Below are positions 18,936 to 25,911 of a stretch of 64,000 nucleotides of DNA, piece after piece (within the stretch, counting starts at the first letter, position 1; each line of letters begins with the position of its first letter). The notes under the pieces were generated by a model, which searched no databases, had not been told where the DNA came from, and worked only from the letters and a program-made list of their open reading frames with translations. A program made the position numbers and the translations under genes. Origin of the DNA: JAXLWB01 sp046328715 (GTDB taxonomy: Bacteria > Chloroflexota > Anaerolineae > Caldilineales > Caldilineaceae); NCBI GenBank assembly GCA_046328715.1, contig JAXLWB010000010.1:173056-237055 (forward strand), given 5' to 3'.

Positions 18936-19020
18936 CTGACAGGGTGACAAAGTGACAAGGTGATAGGGTGAATCATTGCCTTGTCATCCTGTCACTTTGT
19001 CACCTTGTCATCCTGTCACC
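18936..19020. repeat. Word-repeat inverted element, TGACAAGG octad family
   Basis: The left arm (18936-18971) is a run of 8-base words such as TGACAGGG and TGACAAAG. The right arm (18979-19020) is built of TGTCATCC and TGTCACTT type words. A perfect 15-base core pairs 18943-18957 with 18990-19004. It begins just after the solute-binding-protein stop and ends one base before the permease ATG, where it may mask the start. The same vocabulary occurs at 25151-25195. Confidence 0.75.
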
Positions 19021-19021
19021 T

Positions 19022-19939
19022 ATGTCCCGATACCTTCTCTCCAGCATCACCCAAGCACTACTTGTCCTGATCGGCGTCTTCATCCTGGTCTTCTTCATGG
19101 TGCGGCTCACGGGCGACCCGACAGCTGTGATGTTGGCGCGTGAAGCCAGCGAGGCACAACGTGAGGCTTTTCGTCAGTCGATGGGCTTTGATCGTCCGCT
19201 GCCGGTTCAGTTTGTGGATTTTGTCGGCAAGGCGCTGGCTGGCGATTTTGGTAACTCATTGCACTATCGGCTTCCTGCTCTTCCGTTGGTACTTGAACGG
19301 TTGCCTGCGACCTTGCAACTAGCCTTCTCTGCACTTTTGATGGCACTTGTCATTGCCATTCCTCTTGGTTTGGCTGGGGGGGCGCGCCCAGGCTCATGGA
19401 TCGACTTGGCGGGGCGTGCGATTGGATTGTTCGGGCAGACGATCCCGGCCTATTGGCTGGCATTGGTGATGATCATCATCTTCTCGGTTCAATTACGCTG
19501 GCTACCGACTTCGGGCCGAGCAGGCTGGACATCTGTGCTTATGCCTGCATTTACCTTAGCACTGCCAACGATGGGGCGGTTGGTACGATTGACCCGTTCA
19601 GCAGTTATGGAGATCATGAGCGAGGATTTTGTACGCACGGCACGCGGCAAAGGGCTAGGCAACCGGACGGTTTTCTATCGCCATGTCCTGCGTAACGCTG
19701 CCATCGTACTGGTCAGCGTCATCGGTATCCAGTTTGGCTACATGCTCGGTGGCTCGGTGCTGATCGAAAATGTCTTCTCTTGGCCAGGATTGGGCAAACT
19801 CGCTTTCGAATCGATCTCGATTCGCGACTTTCCGCTGGTACAGGCAATCGCAGTCTTTGGCTCACTGGTTGTCATTGCACTTAATTTGTTGGTGGATCTG
19901 GCCTATCCGTTAATCGATCCGCGGATTCGCTTTGATTGA
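19022..19939 (+). CDS. ABC transporter permease, DppB-type
   Basis: A 305-residue inner-membrane permease of the dipeptide/oligosaccharide class (DppB/OppB). Six predicted membrane segments are visible, starting with ITQALLVLIGVFILVFFMV. The inner-membrane coupling motif region is VRTARGKGLGNRTVFYRHVLRNA (EAA loop), followed by IQFGYMLGGSVLIENVFSWPGLG. ATG 19022 (MSRYLLSS) was chosen. The frame is open back to 18968, but that part is translated word-repeat DNA and would add a non-family hydrophobic tail. It works with the downstream DppC-type permease; no ATPase genes are present in the window. Confidence 0.88.
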   Translation: MSRYLLSSITQALLVLIGVFILVFFMVRLTGDPTAVMLAREASEAQREAFRQSMGFDRPLPVQFVDFVGKALAGDFGNSLHYRLPALPLVLERLPATLQLAFSALLMALVIAIPLGLAGGARPGSWIDLAGRAIGLFGQTIPAYWLALVMIIIFSVQLRWLPTSGRAGWTSVLMPAFTLALPTMGRLVRLTRSAVMEIMSEDFVRTARGKGLGNRTVFYRHVLRNAAIVLVSVIGIQFGYMLGGSVLIENVFSWPGLGKLAFESISIRDFPLVQAIAVFGSLVVIALNLLVDLAYPLIDPRIRFD

Positions 19940-19954
19940 TTGAAAAAACAATTC

Positions 19955-20872
19955 ATGACCACGTCAACTGCTCCTGCTTTATTGATTCGAACTGACGCCA
20001 AGCAACGTAGCCAATGGAGTGAGTTCGTCCGCTCTTTGTTGCGCGATCGTGCGGGATTGATCGGCATGGTGCTTTTTTTGCTTGTTGTCCTGAGCGCAAT
20101 CAGCGCCCCGTGGATTGCACCACACAATCCAACCGATCAGGAACTCAAAGTCTCCAAGCTTCCCCCAGCTTGGATGGAAAAGGGGCAGATTGCCTACCCG
20201 CTCGGTACTGATCCGCTGGGCCGTGACCTATTTAGCCGCATCATCTATGGCAGCCGGGTTTCTTTAACAGTCGGTTTCTTCGGTGTGCTAATTGCAGGCG
20301 GAATTGGCTTGGTCATTGGTCTCTTCGCTGGCTTTGTCGGTGGACGCACTGATGCCGTGATCATGACCATTGTCAATATTGTCCTGGCACTGCCTTATTT
20401 GCTCTTTGTCGTTGTGATCGCAGGGATTCTCGGGCGCAGCCTCTTCAATGTGATCATGATCTTTGGCATCACCGATGCGCCGATCTTTGTGCGCGTGGTG
20501 CGTGGCGAGGTATTGCGGCTGCGCAAATCGGTCTATGTCGAAGCGGCGAGTAGTGTGGGCGTGAGCCAAAGCCGCATCCTCTTCCAACATATTTTGCCCA
20601 ACTTGATCGGCCCCTTTCTCACTGTGGCTACCTTTGAAATGTCCGCCATGATCATTTACGAGGCTGGCTTAGGCTTCTTGGGCCTCTCTGTCCCGCCCGA
20701 CGTGCCGAGTTGGGGTAACATGCTCGAAGCAGGACGTCAATATTTGCAGCTTTACTGGTGGATCGCTACTTTTCCGGGTTTAGCAATCATGATCGCTTCG
20801 TTAGGAATGAATTTACTGGGGGATTGGCTGCGCGATGCACTGGACCCGCGGATGCGGCGCCTGAAGAAATAA
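19955..20872 (+). CDS. ABC transporter permease, DppC-type
   Basis: A 305-residue partner permease of the DppC/OppC class. The N-terminal cytoplasmic segment is typical, then LLRDRAGLIGMVLFLLVVL as first membrane span and YPLGTDPLGRDLFSRIIYGSR, the hallmark of DppC proteins. The EAA loop is SVYVEAASSVGVSQSRILFQHILPN and the end is GDWLRDALDPRMRR. The ATG at 19955 was preferred to an in-frame TTG at 19940. It directly precedes the IlvD/Edd dehydratase gene with one base between them, indicating one transcript. Confidence 0.88.
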   Translation: MTTSTAPALLIRTDAKQRSQWSEFVRSLLRDRAGLIGMVLFLLVVLSAISAPWIAPHNPTDQELKVSKLPPAWMEKGQIAYPLGTDPLGRDLFSRIIYGSRVSLTVGFFGVLIAGGIGLVIGLFAGFVGGRTDAVIMTIVNIVLALPYLLFVVVIAGILGRSLFNVIMIFGITDAPIFVRVVRGEVLRLRKSVYVEAASSVGVSQSRILFQHILPNLIGPFLTVATFEMSAMIIYEAGLGFLGLSVPPDVPSWGNMLEAGRQYLQLYWWIATFPGLAIMIASLGMNLLGDWLRDALDPRMRRLKK

Positions 20873-20873
20873 T

Positions 20874-22598
20874 ATGACCACACACGGCCTCTCCAATCAA
20901 CTAACAGAATATGGCGACCGCGAATTTGCCCTCTACCTCCGTCGCTCCTTTGCCAAGGCGATGGGTTACAGCGACGAAGCACTGAGCAAGCCGATCATCG
21001 GTATTGTCAACACATTTAGCGACCTCAATAATTGTCACCATCACTTTCCGCAACTGGTCGAAGCAATCAAACGAGGCGTCTGGCAGGCAGGAGGCTTGCC
21101 GCTTGAATTTCCGACGATTTCGCTGGGTGAGGTCTTCCTCTCGCCCACCAGTATGATGTATCGCAACCTGATGTCGATGGATGTGGAAGCGATGATCAAA
21201 GCGCAGCCGCTCGACTCTGTGGTGCTGTTGGGTGGCTGTGATAAGACAATACCGGCGCTGTTGATGGGAGCCGCTAGCGCCAATCTACCTGCGATTGCCG
21301 TTGTCGGCGGACCGATGTTGACAAGCAACGTCGATGGCGAACGGCTGGGTGCCTGCACTGATTGTCGTCGTTATTGGGCCAAATATCGTCGTGGCGAAAT
21401 TGACCGTGAGATGATCGACCATGTCGAGGGTCAACTGGCTCCGACCGTCGGTTCCTGCGGTGTTATGGGCACAGCCAGCACGATGGCCTGTCTCACCGAA
21501 GCACTCGGCATGATGCTCCCTGGCGGCGCAGCCATTCCCGCCGTCTACGCCGACCGCAACCGCCATGCCGAAGCCGCCGGCAAACAAGCCGTAAAATTGC
21601 TCTCACCCCTCACCCCTCACCCCTCAATCCTCAATCCGCAAACCATCCTCACCCCCGCTGCCTTTGAAAATGCCATCCGCGTCCTCCTCGCCATCGGTGG
21701 CTCGACCAATGGCATCGTACACTTGCTGGCGATTGCCGGGCGACTGGGCATTCAGATCGAGTTGCAGCGGCTGGATGAGTTGAGCGCCACCACGCCAGTG
21801 CTGGTCGATCTTAAACCGACGGGCGATCATTACATGGAGGATTTTCACCGTGCAGGCGGTTTGCCTGTCGTGCTGCAAGAGTTAAAGTCGTTGCTCCATC
21901 TCGACGCACTGACCGTAACAGGCAAGACGCTGGGTGAATTGCTTGATCGGCCCTACCAGTGGCCTGCCTGGCAAACGGTGATCCGTCCTGCCAGCAACCC
22001 ACTGCAAAACGAAGGGGCGCTGGTTGTACTCAAGGGTAATCTGGCCCCTGATGGTGCCATTCTCAAACGTTCGGCGGCGACGGCGGCGATGCTCAACAGC
22101 CGTGGCCGTGCCGTCGTTTTCAGCTCACTGCAAGACCTGGCCCAGCGCATCGATGACCCCAATCTCGATGTCAAGCCAGATGATTTTCTCGTGTTGCAAA
22201 ATGCGGGACCAATTGGCGGGCCGGGTATGCCAGAAGCAGGCTATTTACCCATTCCCAAGAAACTGACCGGCGTCAAAGACATGGTGCGCATCTCCGACGC
22301 CCGCATGAGTGGCACGGCCTTTGGCACAGTTGTCCTGCATGTCTCGCCCGAAGCCGCAATCGGCGGCCCCTTGGGCTTAGTGCGCAGTGGCGACTGGGTC
22401 GAACTCAGCGTGGACCGCCGTGAACTCAACCTGCTGGTCGATGCCGAGGAACTGGAACGCCGTCGCCAGGAACATCCACTCGTCAAACCGAATGCGAGCC
22501 GCGGCTACGAAGCACTTTACTACCAACACGTCCAACAAGCCCACCTCGGTGTGGATTTCGACTTTCTACGTCACGAGTCGTTGCAAACCCCTCCCTAA
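20874..22598 (+). CDS. IlvD/Edd family dehydratase (sugar-acid type likely)
   Basis: A 574-residue iron-sulfur dehydratase. Cluster cysteines are in NNCHHHF, LLGGCDKTIPAL and TVGSCGVMGTASTMACL; the C-terminal half has NAGPIGGPGMPEAG and ISDARMSGTAFG. The family includes dihydroxyacid dehydratase (branched-chain amino acids) and sugar-acid dehydratases (arabinonate, xylonate, gluconate type). Position behind a transporter and two glycosidases favours a sugar acid over isoleucine/valine synthesis (inference). Odd feature: five tandem 7-base repeats (21602-21636) encode SPLTPHPSILNP in a loop before ILTPAAFENAI, making it longer than usual for the family. Confidence 0.85.
   Translation: MTTHGLSNQLTEYGDREFALYLRRSFAKAMGYSDEALSKPIIGIVNTFSDLNNCHHHFPQLVEAIKRGVWQAGGLPLEFPTISLGEVFLSPTSMMYRNLMSMDVEAMIKAQPLDSVVLLGGCDKTIPALLMGAASANLPAIAVVGGPMLTSNVDGERLGACTDCRRYWAKYRRGEIDREMIDHVEGQLAPTVGSCGVMGTASTMACLTEALGMMLPGGAAIPAVYADRNRHAEAAGKQAVKLLSPLTPHPSILNPQTILTPAAFENAIRVLLAIGGSTNGIVHLLAIAGRLGIQIELQRLDELSATTPVLVDLKPTGDHYMEDFHRAGGLPVVLQELKSLLHLDALTVTGKTLGELLDRPYQWPAWQTVIRPASNPLQNEGALVVLKGNLAPDGAILKRSAATAAMLNSRGRAVVFSSLQDLAQRIDDPNLDVKPDDFLVLQNAGPIGGPGMPEAGYLPIPKKLTGVKDMVRISDARMSGTAFGTVVLHVSPEAAIGGPLGLVRSGDWVELSVDRRELNLLVDAEELERRRQEHPLVKPNASRGYEALYYQHVQQAHLGVDFDFLRHESLQTPP
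21602..21636 (+). repeat. Five tandem 7-base repeats inside the dehydratase gene
   Basis: Three copies of CTCACCC are followed by two of CTCAATC, with no gaps, inside an otherwise conserved enzyme. The total of 35 bases is not a multiple of three, so a neighbouring base change or indel must have kept the frame if this is an insertion. It matches the word-run style of the intergenic elements. Confidence 0.85.
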
Positions 22599-22730
22599 CC
22601 CTCCTCTGCTAAGGGAGGGAACTGTTGTAGGAAGGATTGAGTTGTTTCTTTTGTCCACCAAAGCTGGTCCTTCCTGTGACGGCCTCTCCCCAACCTGGGG
22701 AGAGATAGAGAGGGATAGCTTCGTCGTGCA
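22590..22730. repeat. Interspersed repeat, copy 1 (inverted)
   Basis: This copy lies in inverted orientation beside copy 2. A 26-base core (22637-22662) is the exact reverse complement of 22788-22813, and similarity extends outward on both sides. It contains a 9-bp hairpin at 22684-22704 (CTCTCCCCA pairing with TGGGGAGAG). The left end begins within the last codons of the dehydratase gene. Confidence 0.7.
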
Positions 22731-22736
22731 AATACC

Positions 22737-22865
22737 AACCCCTCCCTAACCCTCCCCAAAAGAAGGAGGGAACTGTCACAAGGCGGATTTGGTGGACAAA
22801 AGAAACAACTCAACCCTTCCCGTGACGGTTCTCTCCCCAAACTGGGGAGAGATAGAGAAAGGTTT
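22737..22865. repeat. Interspersed repeat, copy 2
   Basis: It starts CCAACCCCTCCCTAACCCTC, contains GGAACTGTCAC, the core TTTGGTGGACAAAAGA, then TCCCGTGACGG, and ends in a 9-bp hairpin at 22831-22851. A third related copy lies at 35095-35231. Copies 1 and 2 together could fold into a large hairpin between the dehydratase and MazG-SnoaL genes. Confidence 0.7.
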
Positions 22866-22869
22866 GTAT

Positions 22870-22904
22870 GTAACTCGTAACTCGTAATTCGTAATTCCTA
22901 CCTC
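22870..22904 (+). repeat. Word-repeat run, GTAATTC family
   Basis: Five uninterrupted 7-base words: two GTAACTC, two GTAATTC and one CTACCTC. No complementary arm is seen nearby, so this is a one-sided run. Related runs lie at 48874-48940 and 60168-60222. Confidence 0.75.
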
Positions 22905-22912
22905 GTCCCCGT

Positions 22913-22918
22913 TATAAT
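22913..22918 (+). promoter_or_regulatory. -10 box (TATAAT) just before the MazG-SnoaL start
   Basis: A perfect TATAAT ends 7 bases before the ATG at 22926, and no Shine-Dalgarno site is present between them. A leaderless transcript starting at or next to the A of ATG is predicted. Confidence 0.45.
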
Positions 22919-22925
22919 TCTCTTC

Positions 22926-23768
22926 ATGAACATTCGTGATTTACAGAATACGATCAAACAACGTGCGCTTCAGCCCGAAACGCGCGAGCAATCTTTTTTC
23001 AAGTTGATGGAAGAGGTTGGCCAGTTGGCAGAGGCGTTGCGTACGCGCGACCAAAGCGGCGATCCTACGATCACAAGCACGATTGATGAAGAGTTGGCTG
23101 ATGTGCTTTACAGCCTGTTTACCTTGGCCAATCTCTACGACATCGATCTGGAGCAAACGATCTCCCGCAAAGAACAGATCAACCAAGTGCCTCCGCTGCT
23201 TGCCGCGGCTGCCCCATCGTTTTTGCCATCTGCTCATGCCGAGCCGGAAGCCGAGACCGTCACGTATCACGAATCAAGCGTCACGAATCAGGAACCACCC
23301 ATGCCGTCACCCATTTATGATCTCAAAGCCATTGCCCAGCGCTTTATTGATGAACTCTGGAATCAGCGCAACTTGGACGTGGCCGACGAGCTATTTGCCG
23401 AAAGTTGCATCACCAACCAGTTACGCTCCGGCAGCGAACCAGTCACGGCACCGCGTACACCCGCTGCGGTGAAAAAGCAAGTCAGCGACTGGAGCGCTGC
23501 CTTCCCCGATTTCCGTTATACGGTGCGCCAAATGCTCACCGACAACGACAAGGTAATGATCCAGTGTGTTGCCAATGGCACTCATCAGGGCACCTGGCTT
23601 GGCATTCCCGCCACGGGCAAAGCTATTTCCATCGAAACTATGATCACCCAGCGCATCGCCGACGGCAAAATCGTCGAAGATTGGGTCCTCGCCGATTTCC
23701 TCGGCCTCTTCCAGCAACTCGGGCTGGTCGCTCCGTTGCAGGAGCTATTGGCTAGCAAAAAGAACTGA
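22926..23768 (+). CDS. MazG-like pyrophosphohydrolase fused to a SnoaL-like domain
   Basis: 280 residues. Residues ~1-90 are a MazG-type nucleotide pyrophosphohydrolase with LMEEVGQLAEAL and DEELADVLYSLF carrying the metal-binding E/D residues. Residues ~126-280 are a SnoaL-like (polyketide-cyclase/NTF2 fold) domain: FIDELWNQRNLDVADELF, then AFPDFRYTVRQMLTDNDKVM and GTWLGIPATGK. The linker (~90-125) is Ala/Pro-rich, then encoded by five 7-base repeats at 23266-23300. An ATG at 23301, preceded by AGGAA, could start the SnoaL part alone. The two domains have no known functional tie; the simplest reading is two former genes joined by read-through of repeat DNA. Confidence 0.75.
   Translation: MNIRDLQNTIKQRALQPETREQSFFKLMEEVGQLAEALRTRDQSGDPTITSTIDEELADVLYSLFTLANLYDIDLEQTISRKEQINQVPPLLAAAAPSFLPSAHAEPEAETVTYHESSVTNQEPPMPSPIYDLKAIAQRFIDELWNQRNLDVADELFAESCITNQLRSGSEPVTAPRTPAAVKKQVSDWSAAFPDFRYTVRQMLTDNDKVMIQCVANGTHQGTWLGIPATGKAISIETMITQRIADGKIVEDWVLADFLGLFQQLGLVAPLQELLASKKN
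23266..23300 (+). repeat. Coding word-repeat run joining two domains
   Basis: Consecutive 7-base words of the TCACGTA, TCACGAA, TCAAGCG type lie in frame between the MazG and SnoaL parts. The same words form the right arms of intergenic elements at 40194-40228 and 49942-49976. Confidence 0.75.
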
Positions 23769-23846
23769 GATGAGGAGATGGGGGATAGGGAGATGAGGCG
23801 ATTGATCGTTACGAAATCTCCCTTTCCCTCATCTCCCCATCTCCAC
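23769..23846. repeat. Word-repeat inverted element, GAGATGGGG family
   Basis: The left arm (23769-23799) is purine-rich with words such as GATGAGG, AGATGGG and GGATAGG. The right arm (23817-23846) is the pyrimidine-rich counterpart (ATCTCCC, ATCTCCCC). It starts at the stop of the MazG-SnoaL gene and ends 14 bases before the next ATG. Confidence 0.7.
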
Positions 23847-23860
23847 TCCTAAGGACAACC

Positions 23861-24817
23861 ATGTCTCGACCTTTCCCCAACCAAGTTTCCCGCGTCGGCG
23901 TAATCGGCGCGGGGGTGATCGGCGGTGGCTGGGCTGCTTATTTTTTGAGCCGCGGGATGGATGTGATCGCCTATGACCCGGCACCCAGCGCAGAAACGAA
24001 ATTGCGTGCCTTTGTCGAACGGGCTTGGGTGGCGTTAGAATCACTTGGCTTGCAACCAGGCGCAGATCCGGGGCGCTTGCGTTTTGCGCAAAGCCTGGCT
24101 GATGCAGTCAACGAGGTCGAATTTGTGCAGGAGAACGCACCAGAGCGACTTGAGGTGAAAATCGACGTGCTGGCCCAGATCGACCACGCCGCACCTGCCG
24201 ACATCCTGATTGGCTCTAGCACCTCGGGCTATGGCATGAGCGAGATGCAGGTCAACTGCCACCATCCCGAGCGCATGGTGGTGGCCCATCCCTTCAACCC
24301 GCCTTACCTGATTCCGCTGGTTGAAGTGGTAGGTGGCAAACGCACCGACCCGGCTGCCGTGGATTGGGCGATTGACTTTTACAACGCCATCGGCAAATAT
24401 GGGCTGCGCTGTAGCCACGAGCTGCCCGGCTTTGTCGCCAACCGGGTGCAGGAAGCAATGTGGCGTGAGGCACTGCACATGATCGCCAACCAGGAAGCCA
24501 CCGTCGAGGAGATCGACGCAGCCGTTACCTATGGCCCCGGTCTGCGCTGGCCGATCTTTGGTCCGCTGCTCACCTTTCACCTGGCAGGCGGCGAAGGTGG
24601 TATGGGCCATATGCTCGACCACTTCAACCCTGAACTCTTCACCACCTGGACCCGTCTGCAATCGCCACCGATCAGCAAAAAGTTCCGCGACCGCATGGTC
24701 GACGGCTGTGAACAGGAAGCCGCTGGCCGCAGCATTCAAGATCTGGAGCGCGAACGGGATGAGTGTTTGGTGGGGATTTTGAAGTTTATGAACGAGTATC
24801 GGGCGAAAAAGAAGTAA
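23861..24817 (+). CDS. 3-hydroxyacyl-CoA/carnitine dehydrogenase family enzyme
   Basis: A 318-residue NAD-dependent L-3-hydroxy-acid dehydrogenase. The Rossmann motif is VGVIGAGVIGGGWAAYF; later motifs are EFVQENAPERLEVK, SSTSGYGMSEMQ, VAHPFNPPYLIPLVEVVGG with the catalytic His, and ELPGFVANRVQEAMWREALHM. The GLRWPIFGPLLTFHLAGGEGGM stretch is characteristic of the carnitine 3-dehydrogenase/gulonate dehydrogenase branch rather than fatty-acid FadB-type enzymes. It may act on a hydroxy-acid produced in the sugar-acid route encoded upstream (inference). Confidence 0.8.
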   Translation: MSRPFPNQVSRVGVIGAGVIGGGWAAYFLSRGMDVIAYDPAPSAETKLRAFVERAWVALESLGLQPGADPGRLRFAQSLADAVNEVEFVQENAPERLEVKIDVLAQIDHAAPADILIGSSTSGYGMSEMQVNCHHPERMVVAHPFNPPYLIPLVEVVGGKRTDPAAVDWAIDFYNAIGKYGLRCSHELPGFVANRVQEAMWREALHMIANQEATVEEIDAAVTYGPGLRWPIFGPLLTFHLAGGEGGMGHMLDHFNPELFTTWTRLQSPPISKKFRDRMVDGCEQEAAGRSIQDLERERDECLVGILKFMNEYRAKKK

Positions 24818-24846
24818 AATTTCTGGCTGACACTGGCTATAGATTT

Positions 24847-24901
24847 TTACCACGAAAGGCACGAAAATAAATATACTTTTCTTTCGTGTGTTTCGTGGTA
24901 A
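24847..24901. repeat. Inverted repeat of CACGAAA words
   Basis: A perfect 11-base inverted repeat (24847-24857 with 24891-24901) is followed inward by a second CACGAAAA/TTTCGTG pair. It lies 30 bases after the dehydrogenase stop and may serve as a transcript end, although no T-run follows. Confidence 0.65.
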
Positions 24902-24914
24902 CTTTGGCTGTTCC

Positions 24915-25055
24915 TTACAGCAACTCCAGCCAGCCATGCCCTGGCTTTCGTAGCCGTCAACGCCCAACGCAGCCAGGCGCTCTGTTCGCCGTTGGGCTGT
25001 GGATAGACGTTGCGAAAATCCTCGTAACCTTTGCTCCGTTCTTTGCCACTAGTAG
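24915..25055 (-). pseudogene. Fragment of an unidentified gene
   Basis: On the minus strand one frame reads KERSKGYEDFRNVYPQPN and then GEQSAWLRWAL; a neighbouring frame continues GYESQG, and a third ends WLELL before a TAA at 24915-24917. The pieces look like one protein tail broken by frameshifts. No family was recognised. Confidence 0.3.
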
Positions 25056-25150
25056 ACCGGTGCTTGAAGAAATGAAAATGAGCAGGTAAAAGATGATGGC
25101 ACGTTAAATTATAACGGAGAGTGAAGTGGTTGCAAAAGAGAAAAGCAGCA

Positions 25151-25195
25151 ACAAGTTGACAAGATAAGTAACCCTCACCTTGTCAACTTGTCACC
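25151..25195. repeat. Inverted repeat, TGACAAG family
   Basis: A perfect 13-base inverted repeat pairs 25151-25163 (ACAAGTTGACAAG) with 25179-25191, then continues with TCACCC. It matches the octad vocabulary seen at 18936-19020. It lies just downstream of the broken phasin-like gene on the minus strand. Confidence 0.65.
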
Positions 25196-25205
25196 CTTCA
25201 TGTCT

Positions 25206-25538
25206 TTACAAGCTGCCAAGACTTTCGACCTGAGTTGGCCCTGTGAGTGGAACTGGGCTGTCGGTTGGGGCTTTCGGGGTGGCGTTGAGTTTGGCGTTGA
25301 GCACCTGCAACTGCTGCTCCAGCGAGCGGATCGATTCGAGCAAACGTTCGTTCTCGCTCAGTTCATCTGAACTTTCGCTGCTATCGCGGCCCCAGTCACT
25401 AATCCGGTGACCCAGCGCACAGGGCGAAGGGCGTTATCGACGGCATCGGCAAACATGCCGGTATAGTTAGCAGCAAAGCGCCTCCCACAATTTATTGCTC
25501 TCTGCGACTACCTTCTCGCGATCGATTTCTGTCGGCTC
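25206..25538 (-). pseudogene. Frameshifted phasin-like coiled-coil gene
   Basis: Three minus-strand frames join into a plausible small protein: EPTEIDREKVVAESNKLWEAL, then AANYTGMFADAVDNALRPVR, then GHRISDWGRDSSESSDELSE and SIRSLEQQLQVLNAKL before the stop at 25206-25208. Short helical and coiled-coil proteins of this shape resemble polyhydroxyalkanoate-granule (phasin-like) proteins, but the match is weak. At least two frameshifts and a lack of start codon mark it as broken. Confidence 0.45.
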
Positions 25539-25737
25539 TTAGGCAATCGTTTGTCCGCTGTAGCAATACTTCTTGGAAGAATTGCACAGCCTGAGCAACA
25601 TCTTTGAAGTGGAGTTCTTGACCATCCTGAACGTGGCGACGCGACCGCGCCATTTCACGCGGCTCGCCCTGTTCATCTTGCCAGATATCCTGCGTAAAGC
25701 GCAGAACAAATGAAGCGATATCTCGTTTGGGTTTCAT
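25492..25737 (-). CDS. Small conserved-type protein (EP.E.R..HVQDGQE.HF)
   Basis: An 81-residue frame. The first ~60 residues (SFVLRFTQDIWQDEQGEP, then RHVQDGQELHFKDVAQAVQFFQEVLLQ) have the look of a small family, common in Chloroflexota, with a basic HVQ-SGE/DGQE motif and a terminal helix; its function is unknown. The last ~20 residues are Arg-rich and overlap the broken gene downstream, so the natural C-terminus may have been lost through a frameshift. No clear ribosome site is visible. Confidence 0.45.
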   Translation of the reverse strand: MKPKRDIASFVLRFTQDIWQDEQGEPREMARSRRHVQDGQELHFKDVAQAVQFFQEVLLQRTNDCLRADRNRSREGSRREQ

Positions 25738-25911
25738 GGGCTAGGGATATGAACAAATGTCAGCAAATTTTAACATATACTAAATAATATAGTGGTTACG
25801 AAGTAGTTACAAGGAAAGAATTGCGACTGGTCTGCTCCCTTACTAACGTGCGGGGTTCTGAATGACTACCGCATATTCACAAGACTGTGTAACGGTGAAT
25901 CAACGCCTTCG

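Noticed and set aside
18968..19021. Upstream start for the DppB-type permease
   Set aside because: The extra residues are a translation of the word-repeat element; the ATG at 19022 gives the normal N-terminus.
24041..24967. A 308-codon minus-strand frame
   Set aside because: Antisense to the well-supported carnitine-dehydrogenase-like gene.
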